A stretch of DNA of 64,000 nt from Gaiellasilicea sp963761905 (GTDB lineage Bacteria; Actinomycetota; Thermoleophilia; Gaiellales; Gaiellaceae): the NCBI GenBank assembly GCA_963761905.1, contig CAVXIQ010000006.1:124001-188000 (forward strand). Reading direction: 5' to 3'. The position numbers and the translations under genes are program-made. The notes under the pieces were generated by a model that made no database searches, had not been told where the DNA came from, and was given only the letters and a program-made list of their open reading frames with translations. Every line of letters begins with the position of its first letter. Positions within the stretch are counted from its first letter, which is position 1. Of the stretch, positions 1 to 8,833 are shown piece by piece.

Positions 1-306
1 TCAGGCTCGCGCCGCCGTCCCTCCTTGCCCGGCCGCAACCGGACCGCGCCGTCGTTCGCCACGAGCACGGGGTCGTAGACGTAGATCGCATCCGGGTTGC
101 CGCGCGTCGTGGAGCGAGACGACGACCTCGGCGCCCGCCTCCTCGAGGAGGACGCAGAGCGCTTCGTGCTCCCGCGCCGCCGCCAGCGGATCGGGCTCCG
201 AGCGCCAGCCGTAGTCGCGCCAGGCGGCGGCATCGTCGGGCAGCGGCGGGCGAACGAGCACGCGCTTCAGCGCGCCCGTCATCGACTGCGCGCCAAATGC
301 GTTCAC
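1..306 (-). CDS. DDAH/arginine deiminase-like amidinotransferase-family protein (5' part, frameshifted, runs off the window)
   Basis: This is the N-terminal part of a guanidine-modifying superfamily protein (dimethylargininase or arginine-deiminase-like). The start is read as GTG at 306, which overlaps the stop of the upstream esterase (GTGA). The first ~65 residues hold a typical opening (FGAQSM, RVLVRPP, DYGW). Near position 98-105 the reading frame breaks. In the neighbouring frame the conserved segment GNPDAIYVYDPVL and then RPGKEGR follow, which fit the family's substrate-binding loop. The frame continues past base 1, so the catalytic His/Cys region is not seen. The break looks like a one-base sequencing indel, but a true pseudogene cannot be excluded. 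Confidence 0.6.
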   Translation of the reverse strand: MNAFGAQSMTGALKRVLVRPPLPDDAAAWRDYGWRSEPDPLAAAREHEALCVLLEEAGAEVVVSLHDARQPGCDLRLRPRARGERRRGPVAAGQGGTAARA

Positions 307-998
307 GGCAGCCGGAACGCGAGCTCGCCGAGCCGGCGGTAGCCCTCGACCGACGGGTGATCGCCGTCGGACGTCCACGACTCGTTCATCCGGCCGTCCG
401 CGGCCACGCGCTCGAGCGTCGCGTAGAAGGGCAGGACGGGCACGTCCTCTTCGCGCGCGAGCTCCTCGATCAGCGAGTTGAGCCGGTTGATGGGCTCGAC
501 CGCACGCGGCCAGCCGCGGTTCCACGGCAGCACGTTGGCGATCGTGACGCGGAGGCCGAGCTCCTTCCCGCGCCGCACCATCGCGCGGAGGTTCTCGGCC
601 GCCCGCGCGACGTCCCGCTCCTGCGCGATGTCGTTGATCCCACCCTGGACGACGAGCACGTCCGCGCCGGCCGCGCACTCCTCGAGTCGCGCCGCGATCT
701 CGTCTGTTCGCTCGCCGTAGACGCCGCAGTTTCTGAACCGGAGGCGCGGATCGGCCTGCGCCGCCCAGTACTCCCACTGGCTCTGCGGATCGAGAGCGTT
801 GCCGACCTGCTCTCGCACCGCGGGATCGGGATCCCAGGCCGGCGAGCCGGCGGTGATCGAGTCGCCGAGCGCGGCAACGACGATCTCTCCTTCGGCGTTC
901 ACGGTCGCGACCTTACCTCCGTCCTCCCGGCCGCAAGCTGCCACGAACGGCGCGGCCAGCAGAGCGAGCAGAACGTAGACGTGGACGCGAAGGCGCAT
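303..998 (-). CDS. SGNH/GDSL-family hydrolase lipoprotein
   Basis: A 231-residue exported esterase or lipase-like hydrolase. Residues 1-22 form a lipoprotein signal ending in a lipobox with Cys22 (FVAAC), so the mature protein is probably membrane-tethered outside the cell. The SGNH blocks are present in order: GDSITAG (nucleophile Ser47), GGIND (block III Asn) and DGDHPS (catalytic Asp/His). The ATG at 998 was chosen because it places the signal peptide at the N-terminus; a longer reading would bury it. It is divergent from the pyridoxamine-oxidase-like gene and translationally coupled to the DDAH-like gene. The substrate cannot be told from sequence. Confidence 0.85.
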   Translation of the reverse strand: MRLRVHVYVLLALLAAPFVAACGREDGGKVATVNAEGEIVVAALGDSITAGSPAWDPDPAVREQVGNALDPQSQWEYWAAQADPRLRFRNCGVYGERTDEIAARLEECAAGADVLVVQGGINDIAQERDVARAAENLRAMVRRGKELGLRVTIANVLPWNRGWPRAVEPINRLNSLIEELAREEDVPVLPFYATLERVAADGRMNESWTSDGDHPSVEGYRRLGELAFRLP

Positions 999-1017
999 CG
1001 GGAGGATGATCGTGCCG

Positions 1018-1610
1018 ATGAGTCTGTACGGCCCGCACCAGCGCGAGCTCCAGGATCGGTTCGGCACGCGCAGGCTGGCGGATCGGCTCGAGGAGCGAAA
1101 CCTCCGGGAGACGATCGACGCCGACGACCGAGCCTTCATCGAGGCGCGCGACATGTTCTTCCTCGCGACCACCGGCGAGGACGGGATCCTCCAGTGCTCG
1201 TACAAGGGCGGCGATCCGGGCTTCGTGCGCGTGCTCGACGAGCGGACGCTCGCGTTCCCGAGCTACGACGGGAACGGGATGTTCCTCTCGCTCGGGAACC
1301 TCGTCCGCCGATCCCGAGCGTCGGCCTGCTGTTCGTCGACTTCGCGGGCCAGAAGCGGCTGCGGCTGAGCGGCCTCGCGTCGATCGACGAGGCCGATCCG
1401 CTGCTCGCCGAGTACGAGCGGGCTCAGTGCGTCGTCCGCGTCGTCGCGACGCACGTCTTCCCGAACTGCCCGCGCTACATCCACAAGCTGGAGCTCGTCG
1501 AGCGCTCCCGCTTCGTGCCTCGGGCCGGCTCCGAGCCGCCGGTGCCGGAGTGGAAGCGGCGCGAGTGGGCGGTCGACGTCCTGCCTGCGGGCGATCCCGC
1601 GCGCGACTAG
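1018..1610 (+). CDS. Pyridoxamine 5'-phosphate oxidase-like FMN-binding protein (frameshift near 1303)
   Basis: A split-barrel flavin-binding protein of the PNPOx-like family. The first part reads DMFFLATTGEDG and ends near NLVR. The frame then shifts by one base near 1300-1310, and the next frame continues the fold (PSVGLLFVDFAG, RLRLSG) to a tail with PNCPRYIHK, a segment typical of this subgroup. Corrected length is about 197 residues. The ATG at 1018 is preferred; an in-frame ATG at 1006 sits directly after GGGAGG. The family covers flavin- or F420-dependent reductases and stress-related proteins, so the exact reaction is unknown. Its stop abuts the stop of the convergent aminotransferase. 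Confidence 0.75.
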
Positions 1611-2729
1611 CTAGGCGAGCAGCGCCCGATTCCGTGCGAGCGCGGCGAGCACGGCATCGACGTCGTCGTCCGTGTTGTAGAGATGAAGCGAGACGCGCAG
1701 GCTCGAGTCGCGCTCGGAGACGACGATGTCGTCGGCGGCGAGCGCGTCCACGAGCGCAGGAGCGTCGGTCGAGCGGACGCAGACGAGGGGGCCGCGCGGC
1801 GGTGCGGCCGTGCTCGCGCCGAGCTCGTCGAGGCCGGCGAGGAGGCGCTCGACGAGACCGCGGACGTGCTCGGCGATCGCGGGCACGCCTGCATCTGCGA
1901 TCAGGCCCACGCCGGCGACCCCGGCGTAGATGTTCGGGACCGGCGGCGTCCCGGCGTCGAAGCGGCGGGCGCTCGGGTGCGGTCGGTAGCGCGCGATCTG
2001 CATCTCGAAGATGTCCTCGTCGGCGAACCAGCCCGTCTGCGTGGGGAAGAGCTCCGGCACGAGGCCGGGACGGCAGGCCATGAATGCCAGGCCGGCCGAG
2101 GCGAGCAGGTACTTGACGGTGCCGCCGACGACGACGTCGCCCGCGGCCGCCGCGGCGAGCGGGATCGCGCCGATTCCCTGGTAGCCGTCCACGAGCATCA
2201 GCGCGCCGTGACCCCGCGCGAGCGTGTGGATCGCCTCGACGTCGTGGACGGCGCCCGTGCGGTAGGAGACGAGGGTCGAGCAGACGAGCGCCGTCCGCTC
2301 GTCGATCGCCTCCTCGTACGCCTCGGGCTCGGGCGCGACCTGGACGACCTCGGCGCCGCGGAGCTCCTGCGCGTGCGCGATCTGGCCGATCGTCGGGAAC
2401 TCGTTCTCCGAGATCACGATCCGGTTCCGCGCTCCCGAGAGGTCGAGCGCGGAGACGAGGGCGCTGACTGCGGCCGAGACCGACGTCTGGATCGCGACGT
2501 CGTCCGGCTGGGCGCCGAGCAGGGCGGCGAAGGCGGCGCGGGCGGTCTCGGCGCGCTCGACCCAGTGCCCCCATTCGGCCCCGTTCTCGTCCCAGCCCGC
2601 GAGGTACTCCTCGTAGGCGCCGCGGACCGCGTCGGACAGCGCCCCCTGCGAGCACGAGTTGACGTAGACCTTGCGCTCGAAGACCGGAAAACGCCCGCGA
2701 ATCGCCTCGCCAACCCCGCTAGCGGCCAA
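1611..2729 (-). CDS. Class V aminotransferase (PLP-dependent, cysteine desulfurase/kynureninase-like)
   Basis: A 372-residue fold-type I PLP enzyme. Features of the class V family are visible: Asp181 in LVDGYQ, which would bind the pyridine nitrogen, and Lys206 in GGTVKYLLAS, the likely Schiff-base lysine. An N-terminal FPVFERKVYVNS segment resembles isopenicillin-N-epimerase-like and SufS-like proteins. The best start is TTG at 2729, overlapping the end of livF by 11 bp, so it is probably the last gene of the liv operon. A role in processing an amino acid imported by that transporter is a reasonable inference; the specific reaction (transamination, desulfuration or racemisation) is not determined. 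Confidence 0.8.
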   Translation of the reverse strand: MAASGVGEAIRGRFPVFERKVYVNSCSQGALSDAVRGAYEEYLAGWDENGAEWGHWVERAETARAAFAALLGAQPDDVAIQTSVSAAVSALVSALDLSGARNRIVISENEFPTIGQIAHAQELRGAEVVQVAPEPEAYEEAIDERTALVCSTLVSYRTGAVHDVEAIHTLARGHGALMLVDGYQGIGAIPLAAAAAGDVVVGGTVKYLLASAGLAFMACRPGLVPELFPTQTGWFADEDIFEMQIARYRPHPSARRFDAGTPPVPNIYAGVAGVGLIADAGVPAIAEHVRGLVERLLAGLDELGASTAAPPRGPLVCVRSTDAPALVDALAADDIVVSERDSSLRVSLHLYNTDDDVDAVLAALARNRALLA

Positions 2730-3453
2730 GGTAGGCCTTCCTCAGGTCCTCGTCCTCGAGCAGGTCGCTCGCCTTGCCCTGGAGGACGACGCGGCCCGTG
2801 GAGAGGACGTAGCCGCGGTCGGCGATCGAGAGCGCCATGTTCGCGTTCTGCTCGACGACGAGCATCGCGACCCCGGCCTCGTGCACCTGCTGGATGATCT
2901 CGAAGCTTCGCTCGACGAGAACCGGCGCGAGCCCCATCGACGGCTCGTCCATCAGGAGGAGCTTCGGATGGCTCATCAGCGCGCGGCCCATCGCGACCAT
3001 CTGCTGCTCGCCGCCCGAGAGCGTCCCGGCGAGCTGCGAGCGCCGCTCGTAGACGAGCGGGAACAGCGAGTAGACGCGCTCGAAGTCGTCCTTCCGGCCC
3101 TTGCCGTCGCGATTCAGATACGCGCCGAGCTCGAGATTCTCGAGCACCGTCATCGGGCCGAAGAGCCGCCGGTTCTCGGGCACGATCGCCATCCCCCGCC
3201 CGATCCGATGGCTCGTCGAGCGACCGGTCACGTTCTCGCCCGCGAACGACACCGTGCCCGTCTTCGGCCGCACGATCCCGAGGATCGTCTTCAGCGTCGT
3301 CGACTTCCCCGAGGCGTTCCCGCCGAGCAGCGACACGAGCTCGCCCTCACCGACCTCGAGCTCGACGTCCTGGAGGATGTGGATCAGCCCGTAGAACGTG
3401 TTGATCCCGGAGAGCCTCAGCAGCGGCTCGCGCGCGGCGTTCTCGACGCTCAC
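2719..3453 (-). CDS. livF: Branched-chain amino acid ABC transporter ATPase LivF
   Basis: A 244-residue cytoplasmic ATPase of the high-affinity branched-chain amino acid uptake system. Walker A reads GGNASGKST, an unusual but acceptable variant. The signature is LSGGEQQM and Walker B is LLLMDEPSMGLAP, the form typical of LivF. The start is GTG at 3453, overlapping the livG stop (GTGA), so the two ATPases are translationally coupled. It would pair with LivG under the LivH/LivM permeases, energising import of ligand delivered by LivK. No anomaly is seen. Confidence 0.93.
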   Translation of the reverse strand: MSVENAAREPLLRLSGINTFYGLIHILQDVELEVGEGELVSLLGGNASGKSTTLKTILGIVRPKTGTVSFAGENVTGRSTSHRIGRGMAIVPENRRLFGPMTVLENLELGAYLNRDGKGRKDDFERVYSLFPLVYERRSQLAGTLSGGEQQMVAMGRALMSHPKLLLMDEPSMGLAPVLVERSFEIIQQVHEAGVAMLVVEQNANMALSIADRGYVLSTGRVVLQGKASDLLEDEDLRKAYLGR

Positions 3454-4232
3454 TTGGACTGCGCCGCCTTCGTCCCGAGATACGCCTCGACGACCCGCGG
3501 ATCCGTCGCAACCGCGTCGAACGCCCCCTCCGCGATCTTGACGCCGTGGTCGAGCGCGATCACGCGATCCGAGATCCCCTCGACGACGTGCATGTCGTGC
3601 TCGATCACGAGGATCGTGTAGCCGCCCTCCGAGCGGAGCTTCCCGATCAGGTCGGTGATCTCGTGCGTCTCGACCGGATTCATCCCGGCCGCCGGCTCGT
3701 CGAGGAGAAGCAGGCGCGGGTTCGTCGCCGTCGCGCGCGCGATCTCGAGCCGCCGCCGGTTCGCGTACGAGAGGCTGTACGCCGGCTGATCCCAGCGGTA
3801 GCCCATCAGCCGCTCCCCGAAGAACGCCAGCCGCCGCTCGGCGAGCTCGCGGATCTCGCGCTCCTCGCGGCGCTGGCCGGGCGTCCGCAGCATCGAGCGG
3901 ACGAGTCCCGCCTTCGTGTGCCCGTACGCCGCAGCCATCACGTTCTCGCGCACCGTCATGTTCAGGAAGAGCCGCAGCGTCTGGAACGTGCGCGCGATCC
4001 CGCGCTTCGTGATCTGGTGCGGCTCGAGCCCGACGATGCTCTGTCCCTCGAAGCTGATCTCGCCTGCCGTCGGCTCGTAGATCCCGGTGACGAGGTTGAA
4101 GAGCGTCGTCTTGCCGGCGCCGTTCGGGCCGATCACGCTGACGATCTCGCCCGCGCGGACGTCGAGGTCGAGCCGGTCGATCACCGAGAGCCCGCCGAAC
4201 GCCATCGAGACACCGCGAAGCTCGAGCAGCAC
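3450..4232 (-). CDS. livG: Branched-chain amino acid ABC transporter ATPase LivG
   Basis: A 260-residue ATPase with Walker A GPNGAGKTT, a LivG-type signature (SYANRRRLEIARA) and Walker B LLLDEPAAGMNP. The coding frame opens at GTG 4232. However, an ATG overlapping the livM stop (4252-4254) begins MSAPVRLP in the adjacent frame and would join this frame perfectly if one C were missing from the CCC run near 4233. The true start is therefore probably that ATG, with ATGA coupling to livM. It acts with LivF as the nucleotide-binding pair. Confidence 0.92.
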   Translation of the reverse strand: MLLELRGVSMAFGGLSVIDRLDLDVRAGEIVSVIGPNGAGKTTLFNLVTGIYEPTAGEISFEGQSIVGLEPHQITKRGIARTFQTLRLFLNMTVRENVMAAAYGHTKAGLVRSMLRTPGQRREEREIRELAERRLAFFGERLMGYRWDQPAYSLSYANRRRLEIARATATNPRLLLLDEPAAGMNPVETHEITDLIGKLRSEGGYTILVIEHDMHVVEGISDRVIALDHGVKIAEGAFDAVATDPRVVEAYLGTKAAQSK

Positions 4233-4251
4233 GGGAGCCTGACCGGCGCGC

Positions 4252-5752
4252 TCATACGATCTCCACGCGCTTCTCGCCGAGCACGCCTTCGGGCCGCGCC
4301 ACCATGACGGCGATCAGGATCGCGCCGAGCACGACGAAGCGGGCCGGCTCGGGCTTCGCGACCATCACGTTCTCCCAGACGAACGCCGCCAGGTAGATGG
4401 TCGGGCACGAGCAGCGCAGTCCGCCAGCGCCCGTGGAGCAGCGTCAGCGTCAGGATCGCGGCGACGAGGCCGATGTACGAGACAGGGGTCATCCAGGAGG
4501 CGAGGTCGCTCGGTACCACCACCCATTCGTACGCCCATTCCCCCAGCCGCCCGCCGTCGGGCGGCACACCGGACGTCCAGCTCTCGTCGATCGCCTCCGC
4601 CACCGCGTGCACGACGAAGCCGAGCACGAGCGTTCCGCCGAGCACGATCGCGAGCCGGCGCGTGAAGCGAAGCGCGGCCACGAGACCCAGGAGCCCGAGC
4701 GTGTAGAAGAGGAAGCGCGAATCGCCAGGCTCGCGAAGCAGCTCGAGAAGGACGCTGATCCCGATCGCGCCGATCACGACCCCCGCCTGGCTGCCGGCCC
4801 CACCGAGGATGACCATCGTGTAGACGGTGATCAGGAGCGGGAACTCGAAGGTCTGCGGGAAGACGCTCCCGTTCAGCGCCGTCACGAGCGTCCCCGTCAG
4901 GGCGGCGACCCCGGCGCCGAACGCGAAGGCGGTCAGCTTCAGCCAGTTGACCGGCATCCCCATCAGCTCGGCGGCCAGCGGATCCTCTCGCAGCGAGCGC
5001 CACGCACGGCCCGTGCGCGACGCGTTCGCGAAGCGAAGGGCGACGAAGACGACGACGAAGAACGCCAGCGCGACATAGAGATACGCGACGTTGAAGATGC
5101 CCTCGCTCGACACCGGCAGCTCGTAGCCGAAGAAGGAGAGCGGCGCGACGTTCAGGATCCCGTTCGGCCCGCCGGCCCGGTCCTCGCCGAAGATGCTGTC
5201 GCTGTTGTTCGAGACGGTGAGGAAGATCTGGAAGAAGAAGAGCGTCACGATCGCCAGGTAGTCGCCCGAGAGGCGCCGTGAGGGGAGCCCGACGAGCAGG
5301 CCGACGACGCCGCCGACGATCGCCGCCGTCGGGATCGAGACGAAGGCGGGCAGGTCGAGGTCGTAGCGGTCGGCGCTCAGGAACGCGTACGTGTACGCGC
5401 CGACGCCGTAGAAGGCGATGTAGCCGAGGTCGAGCAGGCCGCCCCAGCCGACGACGACGTTCAGCCCGAGCGCGAGCAGCATGAAGATCACGGTGTCGAA
5501 GGCGACGCGGCGGAAATAGCCGCTCTCGAAGCCGACCGGCAGGAGCGCCACGACCGCGACGAAGAGGGTCAGCCACGCCCACCAGGGCACGGTCTGCAGC
5601 CGCGCTTCGAGGACGCCGAGCCGGCCGCCGCGACCGCCACGGCGCTCGGACGAGCGCGCCACCCATTCGTCCTGCCCGATCCGCGGTCCCGCCGTGGCCG
5701 ACGCGGTCGGCACCGCCTCCTCGAGTCGCTCTTTCCGCGTCTCGTCGTCCAT
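4252..5752 (-). CDS. livM: Branched-chain amino acid ABC transporter permease LivM (frameshift near 4400)
   Basis: An inner-membrane permease of about 500 residues with a long N-terminal cytoplasmic lead (about 50 residues) and multiple hydrophobic segments. The family motifs GLNVVVGWGGLLDLGYIAFYGVG, ALTGT and VILGGAGSQAG are present. Near 4400 the frame breaks after ALLVP; the neighbouring frame restores the membrane segment (AAFVWENVMVAKP, VVLGAILIAVMVARP) and ends RVEIV at 4252. The C-terminal extension beyond the standard LivM core is unusual in carrying extra membrane spans. It sits between livH and livG and forms the translocation pore with LivH. Confidence 0.88.
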
Positions 5753-5756
5753 CTGC

Positions 5757-6683
5757 CTAGACCTTCTTGATGTCGGGAGTGCCGAAGAGGCCCTGCGGCC
5801 GGAAGAGCATGAAGACGATCAGGATCACGAACACGAGCAGATCCGACCACCGGGTCGAGATGTATCCCTGGGTGAAGGCCTCGGCGAAGCCGAGGATGAG
5901 CCCGCCGGCCATCGCACCCGGGATCGAGCCGATCCCGCCGATCACGGCGGCCGTGAACCCCTTCAGCCCGGCGAGAAAGCCGATCGCCACGTCGGTGGGC
6001 GCGCGGAGCGCGAACATGACGCCCGGCGGCGCCGGCCAGCGCCGAGCCGAGCACGAACGCGAACACGATCACGCGGTCGACGTCGATTCCCATCATCGCC
6101 GCGGCCTCCCGGTCGTGAGAGGTGGCCCGCATGGCCTTGCCCATCCGCGTTCTGCGTGACGAGCAGCCAGAGCACGATCATCAGCGCGAATGCCGAGGCG
6201 ACGATCACGATCCGGAGCAGCGGCACGCGCACTCCGCCGATGTCGAAGCCGTTGAAGAAGAGCGCGCCGGCGGAGAGCGAGAACGCGTCGTAGTCGCGCT
6301 GCTCCGAGCCGAACATGAGCTGCATCGAGTACGCGAGGAAGAACGAGACGCCGAGCGCGCTGATCAGCGGCGCGATCCTCGGCGCGTTCCGAAGCGGGCG
6401 GTAGGCGAAGCGCTCGATCACGACGCCGAGGACGCGCGCAGCCGGCCATCGCCGCGAGCGTGATCAGGACGAGCAGGAGCCAGGTCGGCACCTTCGGATC
6501 GGTCGAGCCGCCGAGGAGCTGGAGGGCGCCGAAGCCGATGAACGAGCCGACCATGAAGACGTCGCCGTGGGCGAAGTTGAGCAGCTTCAGGATCCCGTAG
6601 ACGAGCGAGTAACCGAGCGCGATCAGTGCGTAGACGCTGCCGAGCGTGAAGCCGTTGATCGTGAGCTGGATGAAGGTGTCCAT
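5757..6683 (-). CDS. livH: Branched-chain amino acid ABC transporter permease LivH (three apparent frameshifts)
   Basis: A permease of about 308 residues opening with a canonical LivH N-terminus (QLTINGFTLGSVYALIALGY, LLNFAHGDVFM). The family sequence is intact only when read across three frame changes, near 6435, 6155 and 6025. The segments are, in order, ERFAYRPLR through LWLLVT, then MGKAMRATSHD through SALAGAAG, then MFALRAPTDVAIGF through FGTPDIKKV. The residues on each side of every break are conserved in the family, so sequencing indels are the likeliest cause. If real, the gene would be dead and the operon non-functional. The start is ATG 6683. Confidence 0.85.
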
Positions 6684-6729
6684 CGGCCGCGCGCTCGATC
6701 CTCCCAGAAAATCCGGCCTCCCAGAAAGA

Positions 6730-6760
6730 CGAGCGGCCCGGCGATGGGCCGGGCCGCTCG
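6730..6760 (-). terminator. 13-bp perfect hairpin between livK and livH
   Basis: Arms 6730-6742 and 6748-6760 are perfectly complementary (CGAGCGGCCCGGC) around a 5-nt loop, 20 bp after the livK stop. On the minus strand it is followed by a short pyrimidine run (TCTTTCT). Such stem-loops after substrate-binding-protein genes commonly stabilise or attenuate the transcript, so that more LivK than permease is made. Between it and livH lies an 11-bp direct repeat (CCTCCCAGAAA on the plus strand, at about 6693 and 6718), the copy nearer livH giving a Shine-Dalgarno-like GGGAGG. Confidence 0.7.
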
Positions 6761-6779
6761 ACTGTCTTCCTACCTCTGT

Positions 6780-7967
6780 CTAGCCGACGAGCTTGTACGA
6801 GCCGTTCGGCTGGATCTGGAAGATGTAGAACTTCGCGTTCAGCGGGTCGTTCGACTTCGTCGAGAAGCGGAACGTGCCGCCGAGGATCCAGTTCGGGACG
6901 CGCACCTGCTTCACCTTGCGGAGCACCGCGCGGCGGTTTGGCAGGACGTTGTTGTTCGCGAGACATGCCGCCTTGACCGCGCGCAGCGCGACCTGGACGG
7001 CACCGTAGGTCGGAGGCCCGAACGACTCGAGCTCCGAGTTCGGGTTGTCCCGCTTCCAGCCGTCCACGAGCGCCTTCGAGCTGGCGATCCCGCTGATGTC
7101 CGGGGCGAAGTTGGACACGTACGAGCCGGCCAGCTTGAACTGGGCCGGCGAGTTCGCGCCGTCGCCGCCGAACACCTTCGCCCGCTTGCCCTGCTCGAGC
7201 AGCTGCTGGCCGAACGTCTGCGCGTCCGGAGGCTGCTGCGTCGGGAAGAAGACGATGTCGGCGTCACTCGGCGTCCGCGTCACGAGCGACGAGAAGTCGG
7301 TCGTCCGCACCGAGGTCGAGAGCCGGATCACCTCGACGTTCCGAGCCCGCAGGACCGTCTGGGCCGCGTCGGCCAGTCCGACCGAGTACGGCTCCTGGAA
7401 GTCGATGATCACGACCTTCTTGGCGTTCAGCTTCTCGATCATGTACCGCGCGTCCGTTGGACCCTGGACGAAGTCGCCCGGAACGACCCTGAAGAAGCCG
7501 GGCGTGCCCTCGCGCGGGCTGCCCTTCGTCAGCGACGTTCGCGTCGCCGACGGCGAGATGTGCGGAACGCCTGCAGCGAAGTAGGTCTGGGACGTGGCTG
7601 CGACCGCACCCGACGTGGCCGGTCCGATAATGGCGACGACGCTTTGATCCGCGACGTACTTCTGCGCCAGGGCCTGAGCGGGCGCAGGGCCCTGCTCGAC
7701 GGGCGTGTCGCCGGTCAGCAGTCGCACCTTGAGGCCGAGGCCGGGAGCGAGCCGCTTCACCGCGTACTTCGCCCACGAGAGCTGGGCGTTGCCGAGGAAC
7801 GCGGCGCCGCCGGTGAGCGGCGTCACGAGCGCGATCTTCAACGTGCTCTTGCAGCTCACGGCCTGCTGAGCGTCGGTCCGAGCTACGGCCGTCGGCCGCG
7901 CGACGGCGGACGCTGCGAGGAACGCAGCGATTCCGGTCACGAGCGCCAAAACGATGGCCCTCTTCAT
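6780..7967 (-). CDS. livK: Branched-chain amino acid ABC transporter substrate-binding protein LivK-like
   Basis: A 395-residue exported periplasmic-type binding protein (type I fold). A signal peptide of about 25-30 residues (MKRAIVLALV start, hydrophobic core, alanine-rich end) precedes the mature domain. Family motifs include LKIALVTPLTGGAAFLGNAQ, VAIIGPATSGA and HISPSATRTSL. The ATG at 7967 has a clear AAGGAGGA ribosome site about 7 bases upstream. It is the first gene of the liv operon. The ligand may be a branched-chain amino acid, another amino acid, or an amide; the sequence does not decide. Confidence 0.9.
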   Translation of the reverse strand: MKRAIVLALVTGIAAFLAASAVARPTAVARTDAQQAVSCKSTLKIALVTPLTGGAAFLGNAQLSWAKYAVKRLAPGLGLKVRLLTGDTPVEQGPAPAQALAQKYVADQSVVAIIGPATSGAVAATSQTYFAAGVPHISPSATRTSLTKGSPREGTPGFFRVVPGDFVQGPTDARYMIEKLNAKKVVIIDFQEPYSVGLADAAQTVLRARNVEVIRLSTSVRTTDFSSLVTRTPSDADIVFFPTQQPPDAQTFGQQLLEQGKRAKVFGGDGANSPAQFKLAGSYVSNFAPDISGIASSKALVDGWKRDNPNSELESFGPPTYGAVQVALRAVKAACLANNNVLPNRRAVLRKVKQVRVPNWILGGTFRFSTKSNDPLNAKFYIFQIQPNGSYKLVG

Positions 7968-8031
7968 TCGTCGTCCTCCTTGATGTGTTCGAGCGAGAGT
8001 GGGATGTCCTTGGTGTAGGACGTTGCCGCAG

Positions 8032-8751
8032 TCAACTTGTTGCCCCGGCTGTCGCCTCGTCGTACGAGCGAGAGGCCGGATCGCCGGACGGATGGAAGAC
8101 GCCGAGGATCCGCATCACCCCCGGCCCGCTGTTCTCGATGCAGTGCACCTCCTCCGGCGGTAGGTGAAAGCACGAGCCCGGCCCGAGCGGAATCTGCTCG
8201 CCGCCGATGTGGGCGATCCCGTGCCCATCGACGATGTAGCCGACCTCGTCGTAGGTATGACTGTGGTCCGGCGCGCGGCACGGCTCGACCACGCCGACGA
8301 ACTGCGTCACCTCGGCGCAACCCGCTTCCTGGTTGACGAGGTAGCGAAAGGTCCGCTTTGCGTCGGCCCGCAGCTCGGGCTGATCCGCGAAACGGACGGT
8401 GACCCGCCGATTGCCACGCTCCTCGCCTGGTGGCGAGGCGACCGACACGAGGAGCAGCTCGTCGGGGCCTGCGTGCTCGACCCGATACCGCTCGCCGGCC
8501 CGGATGTAGACGCCGAGCTCGGGCTCGAGCGGATGCGGCTCGCCGTCGAGGACGAGCATGCCGGAGCCCGCGACGACGTAGAGCAGCTCGTCGCGCTCGT
8601 CCTCCCCTCGCTCGAGCGAGAACCCGGGCGAGAAGCGGAGCACGCGCTGCTCGAGGAGGCCCGCGTCGAGCGTCCGCTTCTCCTGCACGGTGTCGCCCTC
8701 GGAGCGCCGCCCTTCGACGTCGTGCTCCGAGATCGCCCTCGCCTGCCGCAT
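8032..8751 (-). CDS. Bicupin-domain protein (ureidoglycine aminohydrolase/quercetinase-like fold)
   Basis: A soluble protein of about 239 residues with two cupin barrels. The first holds LLYVVAGSGMLVLDGEPHPLEPE and GERYRVEHAG. The second holds DHSHTYDEVGYIVDGHG and PPEEVHCIENSG, where two His, a Glu and a later His form a likely metal site. Only the second barrel keeps the full metal ligand set. The ATG at 8751 is favoured; an upstream ATG at 8781 lies inside a palindrome that looks regulatory. It is divergent from the ABC-2 export operon and upstream of the liv operon on the same strand. The catalytic role is unknown. Confidence 0.75.
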   Translation of the reverse strand: MRQARAISEHDVEGRRSEGDTVQEKRTLDAGLLEQRVLRFSPGFSLERGEDERDELLYVVAGSGMLVLDGEPHPLEPELGVYIRAGERYRVEHAGPDELLLVSVASPPGEERGNRRVTVRFADQPELRADAKRTFRYLVNQEAGCAEVTQFVGVVEPCRAPDHSHTYDEVGYIVDGHGIAHIGGEQIPLGPGSCFHLPPEEVHCIENSGPGVMRILGVFHPSGDPASRSYDEATAGATS

Positions 8752-8775
8752 CGACCCATCACACCGCGTCCGCGC

Positions 8776-8785
8776 TGACATGTCA
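8776..8785. promoter_or_regulatory. Palindrome TGACATGTCA in the divergent promoter region
   Basis: A perfect 10-bp palindrome lies between the bicupin gene and the ABC-2 operon. A second inverted repeat, CTTGGC-N8-GCCAAG (8813-8832), sits immediately before the GTG start of the ATPase. Both are placed where an operator controlling one or both divergent units would be expected. No regulator gene is adjacent, so the binding protein is unknown. Confidence 0.4.
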
Positions 8786-8833
8786 ATGAACCAGCGTTCG
8801 AGCAGTCCAGCGCTTGGCCTAGAGTTGCCAAGT

